This document shows, piece after piece, positions 1-5,009 of a DNA stretch of 5,009 nucleotides; position 1 is the stretch's first letter; each line of letters opens with the position of its first letter. The DNA comes from an uncultured Actinomycetes bacterium. Its GTDB lineage: Bacteria > Actinomycetota > Thermoleophilia > Gaiellales > F1-60-MAGs149. A program made the translations under genes and the position numbers. The notes beneath the pieces were generated by a model. The model had not been told where the DNA came from. It ran no database searches and worked only from the letters and a program-made list of their open reading frames with translations. Location: assembly GCA_903847495.1 (NCBI GenBank), contig CAINDT010000097.1:1-5009 (forward strand). The letters are read 5' to 3'.

Positions 1-1038
1 GCCCATCGAGAACAGGTAGCGGCACGCCGTGCTGAAGAACGCCATCTGGCAGGCGAACGAGCCCGTGATGATGAAGATGCCGAACAGCGTCGTGAGCCAG
101 CCGCCGACGTACTGGTCGGCCATCGGGTAGAAGATCGAGCCGATCTCACCCGCGTACTGCTGGTTGACGAGATCCACCGAGCCCTGCTTGCCGGCAGAGG
201 CGATGAACATCCACATCACGAACACGTAGAGGATGCCGAGACCGATCACCGAGACGTACATGGCGGGAGCCATGACCTTCTTGGGCTCCGTGGCCTCCTC
301 CGCGTAGTTCGGGGCCATCTCGAAGCCGACCCACGACCAGAACGCCGCGAACAGGGCGATGCCCGTTGCGCCGGCGGCGATCGCCATGTTGCCATTCGTG
401 TCGAACACGTTCATCGGGTTGAGCGAATCGACCGCGAGCCCGTCGGGGCCGCCACCCTGGAAGAGCACGGCGAACGAGAAGATCAGCAGCACGGCGAGCT
501 CGGCCACCAGGGCGATGCCGAGAATGCGCGCCGTCACCTCGATGTGGAAGAACGTGAACGCCGCCATCAGGATGATGGTGCCGAACAGGAAGATCCAGAC
601 GGGGATGTCCCAGCCGAACCATTCCATCAGGTTGGCATTGGCGAAGTACGCCGTGACGCCGGTGACCGCCGCTGAGAACACCAAGTAGCAGAAGGTCATC
701 AGGATGGCTGTGCCCATGCCCAGGACGCTGCCGAAGGCATGCGAGATGAACGAGTAGAAGCCGCCGGCGGCGGTGACGCGACGTGCCATCTCGATGTAGC
801 CCACCGAGAAGATCGTCAGCACGATCGTCGCGAGGATGAAGGCGCCCGGCACGGCCCAACCGGCGCCGAGAATGCCGACCGGTCCGTTGAAGAGCATGGC
901 CGAGATCGGCGCGGCTCCCGTGACGCAGCAGAAGAGCACCTGACGCGTGTTCAGGGCGCCCTTCGCAAGATGGTGTTGCCCGGTCATCGGATTGACGATG
1001 TCCGCGGCAGGAGCATTGCTCCCGGAATCCGTAGCCAA
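1..1038 (-). CDS. APC-superfamily amino acid/amine permease, partial (C-terminus beyond left edge)
   Basis: Cytoplasmic-membrane transporter that probably imports an amino acid or amine. The visible 346 residues contain about eight hydrophobic segments (roughly 34-53, 56-82, 102-131, 145-164, 172-193, 218-240, 260-280, 314-343) of the usual twelve or so for this family. Family-like signatures are TGAAPISAM in the first segment (40-48), AGGFYSFISHAFG (100-112 region), FWSWVGFE followed by EEATEPKKVMAP (233-258), matching the conserved GFE...EE...P.. region after TM6, and ACRYLFSMG at the end, resembling the TM8 'R-Y-hydrophobic' motif. The TTG start at 1038-1036 is chosen because AAGGAG lies 6 bases upstream and no good in-frame ATG or GTG precedes it; the first in-frame ATG is codon 18 and has no better ribosome site. 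It is divergent from the P450-ligase genes, so it may supply their substrate. Family assignment is firm; substrate is unknown. Confidence 0.92.
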   Translation of the reverse strand, partial: MATDSGSNAPAADIVNPMTGQHHLAKGALNTRQVLFCCVTGAAPISAMLFNGPVGILGAGWAVPGAFILATIVLTIFSVGYIEMARRVTAAGGFYSFISHAFGSVLGMGTAILMTFCYLVFSAAVTGVTAYFANANLMEWFGWDIPVWIFLFGTIILMAAFTFFHIEVTARILGIALVAELAVLLIFSFAVLFQGGGPDGLAVDSLNPMNVFDTNGNMAIAAGATGIALFAAFWSWVGFEMAPNYAEEATEPKKVMAPAMYVSVIGLGILYVFVMWMFIASAGKQGSVDLVNQQYAGEIGSIFYPMADQYVGGWLTTLFGIFIITGSFACQMAFFSTACRYLFSMG

Positions 1039-1044
1039 GTCCCT

Positions 1045-1050
1045 CTCCTT
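1045..1050 (-). promoter_or_regulatory. Ribosome binding site of the permease (decides TTG start)
   Basis: On the minus strand AAGGAG is followed by a six-base spacer (AGGGAC) and then TTG. This strong Shine-Dalgarno sequence is the main reason to accept the TTG start at 1038. Confidence 0.7.
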
Positions 1051-1119
1051 TTTCTCCGTGTCCCCTCCCCGGCCGGAATGGTTCCGACTGCAGGACGGTT
1101 CGCAGCGTAAAGGTTCGCC

Positions 1120-1150
1120 ATGACGGAATGCAACCCTTCCATATCGTCAT
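1120..1150. repeat. Nested inverted repeat, candidate operator
   Basis: ATGACG at 1120-1125 is the perfect reverse complement of CGTCAT at 1145-1150, with a 19-base spacer. Inside it GAA (1126-1128) continues the left arm and can pair with TTC (1137-1139), leaving an asymmetric CATAT bulge on the right. A third short palindrome, ATAT-CGTC-ATAT, covers 1141-1152. The position in the middle of a divergent promoter region fits an operator, but arms this short can occur by chance. Confidence 0.35.
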
Positions 1151-1188
1151 ATCCCGCACGGCTACGGTGAAAAGGCGCGGTTTTGTGT

Positions 1189-1208
1189 AGCGAAATCGCT
1201 CAATTCGC
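1189..1208. repeat. Overlapping short inverted repeats upstream of the P450
   Basis: AGCGA-AA-TCGCT (1189-1200) is a 5-base inverted repeat. Overlapping it, GCGAA (1190-1194) is the reverse complement of TTCGC (1204-1208). ATTCGCC also recurs directly at 1203-1209 and 1222-1228. The site lies 34-53 bases before the P450 start, where an operator or promoter element could act. This is suggestive only. Confidence 0.25.
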
Positions 1209-1229
1209 CTGTATCGGTAGGATTCGCCC

Positions 1230-1237
1230 GGAGGAGG
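1230..1237 (+). promoter_or_regulatory. Ribosome binding site of the P450
   Basis: GGAGGAGG ends four bases before the GTG at 1242-1244 (six bases if GGAGGA is the pairing core). This near-perfect Shine-Dalgarno sequence supports the GTG start. Confidence 0.75.
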
Positions 1238-1241
1238 AGCG

Positions 1242-2513
1242 GTGACTGCGACGCTGGATCTATCTGCCATCGAGCTGAAGGACCCCGACGTCTATCTGCA
1301 TGGCGTCCCGCACGAATCCTTCCGCCTGCTGCGAGAGCACGACCCCGTGCACTGGCATCCCGAGACCGAACCCGATCCCGGCTTCTGGGCGATCACCAAG
1401 CACGCCGACGTCGTGGCCATCTCCAAGGACGCCCAACGGTTCTCCTCGGCCGAGCGGTTCATCTACTACGAGGAGATTCCGGCGGACGCGATGGAGATGC
1501 GGCGCTCGATGATCGAGACGGATCCGCCGGAGCACACGCGTCTGCGCCGTATCGTCAGCCCGCTCTTCACGCCGAAGACCGTCGATGCCTACCGCGCACA
1601 CACCCGCGCCGTCGCCGACCGGCTGCTCGACAACGCGCTCGCCAAGGGCGAGTTCGACTGGGTGCACGACATCTGCGAGATGATGCCCATCCGCGTGTTC
1701 GTCGACGTCTTCGGCGCCCCAGAGTCCGACGCTGACTATCTGGCGAAGCTCGCGAACATGCTCGTCGCCATCGACGATCCCGATCTCGCGCCGCCGCCGG
1801 AGATGTACGAGCACGCCCGCGCCCGGGGCTACGAGGAGCACCAGCTGCCGTTCAACAGCCCGGCCGCGCTCTACCTCTTCGATTACGCGCGCGAGCTGTG
1901 CGAGGCGCGTCGGCAGGATCCGCAGGACGACCTGATCACGCGCTTGGTCTCGGCCGAGTGGGAGGGCGAGCGCCTGACGGACTCCGAGCTCGTCAACTTC
2001 TGCCAGCTGCTCGTGTTCGCCGGCAACGAGACGACGCGCAACTCGCTCGCCACGGGCATGCACCAGTGCATCCTCCAGCCCGAGCAGCTCGATCTGCTCG
2101 AAGCGGACCGCGGGCTGATGAAGGGCGCCGTCGAGGAGATCCTGCGCTGGGCGACCCCGATCTACACGTTCCGCCGCACGGCGACCGAGGACGTCGAACT
2201 GCGCGGCAAGCAGATCAAGCAGGGCGACAAGCTGATGATGTACTACATCAGCGCCAACTATGACGAAGAGGTCTTCGCGGATCCGCAGCGTTTCGACGTG
2301 ACGCGCGACGCCTCCGCCCAGGTCGTCTTCGGCGGCGGCGGACCGCACTACTGCCTCGGTGCGTTCCTCGCCCGCATGCAGGTCGAGACGCTGTTCACGG
2401 CCGTCCTCGATCGCGGTCTGCGCTTCGAGGTATGCGGTCCGACGGCGCGGTTGCGCAGCAATTTCGGCAACGGCTTCAAGACGATGCCCGTACGGGCGGT
2501 GGCAGGCCGATGA
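1242..2513 (+). CDS. Cytochrome P450, CYP124/125/142-like
   Basis: Soluble heme-thiolate monooxygenase: inserts one oxygen atom from O2 into a substrate using electrons from a ferredoxin/reductase pair. The 423-residue length is normal for bacterial class I P450s, and no membrane anchor is seen. Landmarks in order are the helix C region DPPEHTRLRR (94-103), the I-helix oxygen-activation motif FAGNETTRN (259-267, acidic/Thr pair E263-T264), the K-helix ExxR (E299-R302), the FRR segment (310-312) and the heme loop FGGGGPHYCLG (363-373), with Cys371 as the proposed heme ligand. The C-terminal part (FGGGGPHYCLGAFLAR, then NFGNGFKTMPV) resembles, from memory, the actinobacterial CYP124/125/142 group that oxidises methyl-branched lipids and sterol side chains. 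The neighbouring GS-like ligase and permease instead suggest amine metabolism, as for mycobacterial morpholine/piperidine P450s. No ferredoxin or reductase gene is in the window. P450 identity is certain; substrate is not. Confidence 0.96.
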   Translation: MTATLDLSAIELKDPDVYLHGVPHESFRLLREHDPVHWHPETEPDPGFWAITKHADVVAISKDAQRFSSAERFIYYEEIPADAMEMRRSMIETDPPEHTRLRRIVSPLFTPKTVDAYRAHTRAVADRLLDNALAKGEFDWVHDICEMMPIRVFVDVFGAPESDADYLAKLANMLVAIDDPDLAPPPEMYEHARARGYEEHQLPFNSPAALYLFDYARELCEARRQDPQDDLITRLVSAEWEGERLTDSELVNFCQLLVFAGNETTRNSLATGMHQCILQPEQLDLLEADRGLMKGAVEEILRWATPIYTFRRTATEDVELRGKQIKQGDKLMMYYISANYDEEVFADPQRFDVTRDASAQVVFGGGGPHYCLGAFLARMQVETLFTAVLDRGLRFEVCGPTARLRSNFGNGFKTMPVRAVAGR

Positions 2514-2559
2514 CGGCTATTCTGCCGCGAGTGGTGCCCTCGGGAGGGGCGATGACGAC

Positions 2560-2566
2560 AAGGAGG
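2560..2566 (+). promoter_or_regulatory. Ribosome binding site of the GS-like ligase (decides start)
   Basis: AAGGAGG lies eight bases upstream of the ATG at 2575. It fixes this ATG as the start, although the same frame stays open well back into the P450 gene; the protein's homology to the family also begins only just after this ATG. Confidence 0.75.
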
Positions 2567-2574
2567 CCCGGTCC

Positions 2575-3882
2575 ATGGGCGCTGATGACTTCGATCTGCT
2601 GAAGGCAATCGAGAAGGGCGAGATCCGCGAGGTCGAGGTGGCCTGGGCGGACCATCAGGGGTATCCGCGCGGCAAGCGCATCCCCGCTGACGTGTTCGTC
2701 GGTCGGCTCGAGAAGGGCATCGCTTTCGCCGACGCGACGCTCACGTGGGATTACAGCGGCGACGTTCTCGACGGCTGCCGTGTCTCCGGCTGGGAAACCG
2801 GCTACCCCGACTTCTTCGTGATCCCCGACGTCTCGACTGCGCGTCGTCTGCCGTGGCGCGAGGGCGTGGCGATCGTGCAGGGCGACGTCAAGGACCATCA
2901 CGGCGACCTCCTCAAGTACGCGCCGCGCAGCGTGCTGCGCAACGTCGTTGATCGCCTCGCCAAGCTCGGCTACACCGCGTCGATCGGCGTCGAGATCGAG
3001 TTCTATCTCGTCGACGAAGATGCCCAGCCCGCCGCCGACGGCATCCAGTGCTACTCGCTGTCGAAGGCCAACGATCTCGAGCCCGCCTTCAGCGAGCTGC
3101 TCGACGGCCTGCGCGGCTTCGTCGACGTCGAGGGCTCGAACGTCGAGTACGGGCCTGCACAGTGCGAGGTCAACCTCAACCACGGCGACCCGATCTGGGC
3201 GGCCGACCAGGCGTTCCGCATGAAGTACGGCATCCGCGAGGTCTGCCGGCGCCACGGCGTCGTCGCGACCTTCATGGCCAAGCCGTTCAACGGGCAGTCC
3301 GGCTGCTCGATGCATCTGCACGTCTCGCTCTGGAAGGACGGCAAGCCGGCCTTCGCGCCCGTCGACGGGTCCGAGTCGGAGACCGCGCGCTGGGCGATCG
3401 GCGGCATGATGGAGCATCTCGCGGGCATCACCCTCCCGGGCGCCCCGACCGTCAACTCGTACAAGCGCTTCGAGGCCGGCAGCTTTGCGCCGACCACGGC
3501 CACGTGGAGCCGCGACAACCGCACCTGTGCGATCCGCTCGCTGATCGAAGGCGAGAACTCGACGCGCGTCGAGCTCCGCACCGGAGCCTCCGATGCCAAC
3601 CCGTACTGGGCGATCGCCGGCATGCTCGCCGCGGTCTGCGCCGGCATCGAGAGCAAGGCCGACCCCGGCACCGTGATGAGCGGCAACCTCTACGAGTCTG
3701 GCGACGTGCTGCCGACCACGCTGATCGACTCGGTCGCCGCCTTCCGCAAGGACACCGTCATCCAGGAGATCCTCGGCGACGATGTGTGCAATGACCTCTG
3801 TGTCATCGCGGAGCGCGAGTGGAACGCGTTCGTCTCTGCGGTCACCCAGTGGGATTACGACCGCTATCTCAAGATCGTCTGA
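2575..3882 (+). CDS. Glutamine synthetase-like gamma-glutamyl ligase (PuuA/GlnA3-type)
   Basis: Cytoplasmic ATP-dependent ligase of the glutamine synthetase superfamily; probably joins glutamate's gamma-carboxyl to an amine, giving a gamma-glutamylamide. The N-terminal beta-grasp part carries D26-HQGYPRGKR, like the D.NG..RGKR segment common in GS-like ligases (D26 matches the ammonium-site Asp50 of Salmonella GS). The catalytic domain keeps GVEIEF (E140, E142), E191 and E198 in the EYGPAQCEVN stretch, GCSMHLH (H247, H249), NSYKRFEAGSFAP (R298), WSRDNR (R316) and RVELR (E333, R335), corresponding to metal, ATP and glutamate ligands. All key catalytic positions therefore seem intact. At 435 residues it is shorter than GlnA or PuuA (about 470). 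NLY at 371-373 aligns with the adenylylation loop of GlnA, but whether Y373 is modified is unknown. It starts 61 bases after the P450 and ends 14 bases before the next gene, suggesting one operon. Housekeeping glutamine synthesis is less likely given the context and divergence. Confidence 0.88.
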   Translation: MGADDFDLLKAIEKGEIREVEVAWADHQGYPRGKRIPADVFVGRLEKGIAFADATLTWDYSGDVLDGCRVSGWETGYPDFFVIPDVSTARRLPWREGVAIVQGDVKDHHGDLLKYAPRSVLRNVVDRLAKLGYTASIGVEIEFYLVDEDAQPAADGIQCYSLSKANDLEPAFSELLDGLRGFVDVEGSNVEYGPAQCEVNLNHGDPIWAADQAFRMKYGIREVCRRHGVVATFMAKPFNGQSGCSMHLHVSLWKDGKPAFAPVDGSESETARWAIGGMMEHLAGITLPGAPTVNSYKRFEAGSFAPTTATWSRDNRTCAIRSLIEGENSTRVELRTGASDANPYWAIAGMLAAVCAGIESKADPGTVMSGNLYESGDVLPTTLIDSVAAFRKDTVIQEILGDDVCNDLCVIAEREWNAFVSAVTQWDYDRYLKIV

Positions 3883-3884
3883 CC

Positions 3885-3891
3885 GAAGGAG
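3885..3891 (+). promoter_or_regulatory. Ribosome binding site of the tailed third gene
   Basis: GAAGGAG sits five bases before the ATG at 3897, directly after the ligase stop codon at 3880-3882. It supports both this start and close translational coupling of the two genes. Confidence 0.75.
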
Positions 3892-3896
3892 CCATC

Positions 3897-5009
3897 ATGG
3901 CCGCTGTCGAGAAGCCCAAGAGGACCACTGCCAAGGCGAAGCCGGCCGCTGCCGCGAAGCCGAAGGCGGCTCCCAAGCCGAAGGCCGCGCCCAAGCAGGC
4001 CGCCGCCGCGAAGATCGTGCCGAAGTACAAGGCCGCCAAGATCACGAAGGAGCGCAAGCGCCCGCTCGTGCCGCGCCCCTCGGTGCATCCCGGTGCCCTC
4101 GCCCAGGCCCGCGCCTTCCCGGTGCTCGAGTCGATCTTCACGCGCCGCTCGCGCCGCTTCGCGCTTGGCGCCGAGCTGACGGGCCCGCTGGCGTTCAAGT
4201 CCGATAAGGAGCCGATCCCGCTCGCGTACGAGGAGGAGGCGATCCTCGTCGCCGCTGCCACTGGCATCTCCGGCATTGCGACGGAGGAGTGGCCCTTCCT
4301 CGACGACGACGGCGACTCCACGAGCGGCGACAAGATCGGCTCGTTCACCGGCCGAACGTATCCCTCGCCGTTGGCCAACCACAACGTCGAGCTGTTCTGG
4401 ACGAACGACGACGGCGTCTTCGCGCTCCCGCAGCGCGACGTGCGCCCCAAGAAGCACAACCAGCTGGCCGACGAGAACGCGCCGAACGAGCTGTATCGCC
4501 AGGCCGTCAAGCTGGCTGACGAGCGCCTGCACATCCCGCGCGACCGTCCGAACCTGTTCGCGTTTAACCATCGCATCCCGAACGCGCAGGGCACGACGCT
4601 GTTCATGCCGATCACGGACATCACGCGCCAGTGCATCTCCGCGATGCTGCTGTACTTCGACGCGCCGCACGGCTACTACCTCGTCGATCCCCACCTGAAC
4701 GGCGATCCGCTCCGCGAGTACGTCAAGTCGGGTCTGCTCGACCCGGCGCACGCCGTCGACTTCTGGGAGTTCGAGCGCTGGCAGATGGTCGACGCCAATG
4801 GCGTCGAGCAGGGGCTGATGGTCGGAAACCTGATGCACGCCACCCAGGCGATGGGGCTCGGTGGCCATCCCTTCAACGGTGGCAAGGGTCGCGTCACGAT
4901 GGGTGGCGAGAAGTACTGGCACGAGATCGGCGGTAAGGGCCCGTCCGGCTCGCTCGGGTTCGAGATGCTCGAGATCCCGTCCGACGCGCCGCTCGGCGCC
5001 GGCGAGTCC
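3897..5009 (+). CDS. Nitroreductase-like protein with Lys/Ala/Pro-rich N-terminal tail, partial (runs off right edge)
   Basis: 371 codons are open to the window edge with no stop. Residues 5-56 form a low-complexity, strongly basic tail of Lys, Ala and Pro (KPKAAP twice, then KQAAAAK), like the tails of histone-H1-type bacterial proteins; it has no hydrophobic core, so it is not a signal peptide. The folded part begins near residue 64. FTRRSRRFA (81-89) resembles the RRSxRxF motif that binds FMN phosphate at the start of nitroreductases, and PIPLAYEEEAILVAAATGISG (107-127 region) resembles the helix that follows. Near the end, GNLMHATQAMGLGGHPFNGG (310-329) resembles the nitroreductase N..LA...GLG segment. 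A long intervening region (130-300) has no match I can name. The likely role is an FMN-dependent reductase or oxidoreductase in the same pathway as the ligase and P450, but family assignment is tentative and function unknown. Codon use matches its neighbours, so there is no sign of recent transfer. Confidence 0.8.
   Translation, partial: MAAVEKPKRTTAKAKPAAAAKPKAAPKPKAAPKQAAAAKIVPKYKAAKITKERKRPLVPRPSVHPGALAQARAFPVLESIFTRRSRRFALGAELTGPLAFKSDKEPIPLAYEEEAILVAAATGISGIATEEWPFLDDDGDSTSGDKIGSFTGRTYPSPLANHNVELFWTNDDGVFALPQRDVRPKKHNQLADENAPNELYRQAVKLADERLHIPRDRPNLFAFNHRIPNAQGTTLFMPITDITRQCISAMLLYFDAPHGYYLVDPHLNGDPLREYVKSGLLDPAHAVDFWEFERWQMVDANGVEQGLMVGNLMHATQAMGLGGHPFNGGKGRVTMGGEKYWHEIGGKGPSGSLGFEMLEIPSDAPLGAGES
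3957..3992 (+). repeat. Two tandem 18-base units coding for KPKAAP
   Basis: The 18-base units at 3957-3974 and 3975-3992 match at 16 of 18 positions, and both differences are silent, at third codon positions. They encode residues 21-26 and 27-32 of the basic tail. A degenerate continuation (AAGCAGGCC...) follows. The pattern suggests that the tail grew by in-frame duplication and is held by selection on the amino acids. Confidence 0.8.

Larger units (their letters stand above)
1039..1241. promoter_or_regulatory. Divergent intergenic region, likely bidirectional control region
   Basis: These 203 bases separate the leftward permease from the rightward P450 and contain no credible gene. It is more AT-rich than the flanking genes between about 1120 and 1210 (for example ATATCGTCATAT and GGTTTTGTGTAG), as expected for promoters. 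A weak minus-strand -35/-10 candidate is TTGCAT (1133-1128) followed after about 16 bases by TTTACG; it matches consensus poorly and is not claimed as a promoter. Inverted repeats at 1120-1150 and 1189-1208 could be regulator sites. Divergent layout suggests that one regulator could control both sides, but no regulator gene is in the window. Confidence 0.55.

Noticed and set aside
146..1270. A 374-residue open frame on the minus strand overlapping the permease
   Set aside because: Its translation is Arg/Gly/His-rich without domains, while the other frame of the same strand gives an unmistakable APC permease with membrane segments and a ribosome site.
1260..2348. A 362-residue antisense open frame across the P450
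   Set aside because: It mirrors the P450 codons, is low in domain-like features, and arises from strong G/C third-position bias in the true gene.
2536..2550. Small GC-rich hairpin (GCCCT/GGGGC) between the P450 and the ligase
   Set aside because: The stem is only five pairs including a G-T wobble, with no T-run after it, so it does not support a terminator; it may be chance in GC-rich DNA.
2359..2574. N-terminal extension of the GS-like ligase into the P450 coding region (72 extra residues)
   Set aside because: The extension is Arg/Ser-rich, out of frame with the certain P450, and a strong AAGGAGG precedes the ATG at 2575, where family similarity begins.
3048..3794. A 248-residue plus-strand open frame within the ligase gene
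   Set aside because: It is an Arg-rich shifted frame fully inside a gene whose own frame carries all GS catalytic motifs.
3864..4922. A 352-residue antisense open frame over the third gene
   Set aside because: It is composed mostly of Leu/Arg/Gly/Val repeats, has no recognisable domain, and opposes a frame that has a good ribosome site and operon context.

Overview
The window is a compact, gene-dense bacterial segment with high GC content, strong G/C preference at third codon positions and a mix of ATG, GTG and TTG starts. This style, plus a soluble P450 resembling the CYP124/125/142 group and a PuuA/GlnA3-like glutamine synthetase homologue, suggests a high-GC actinobacterium (phylum-level guess; a Thermoleophilia-type or mycolata-type host cannot be told apart here). 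No RNA gene, insertion sequence, CRISPR array or convincing terminator was seen.

Layout: (1) 1-1038, minus strand: the N-terminal 346 codons of an APC-superfamily amino acid/amine permease, running off the left edge. (2) 1039-1241: a 203-base divergent intergenic region with several short inverted repeats, which should hold promoters for both directions. (3) 1242-2513, plus: a complete 423-residue cytochrome P450. (4) 2575-3882, plus: a complete 435-residue glutamine-synthetase-like ligase. (5) 3897-5009, plus: the first 371 codons of a protein with a Lys/Ala/Pro-rich, histone-H1-like tail, followed by a domain with nitroreductase-like (FMN) features; it runs off the right edge.

Reading together: a permease, a GS-type gamma-glutamyl ligase and an oxygenase side by side match the logic of known amine-catabolism modules, in which an amine is imported, joined to glutamate as a gamma-glutamylamide and oxidised (isopropylamine, aniline), or in which a P450 gene sits next to a GS-like gene (morpholine/piperidine degradation in mycobacteria). 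The substrate cannot be read from the sequence. The tailed, nitroreductase-like third gene is the least familiar part and is closely coupled (14-base gap) to the ligase gene. Several long antisense or alternative-frame open frames are by-products of the codon bias and are not annotated.
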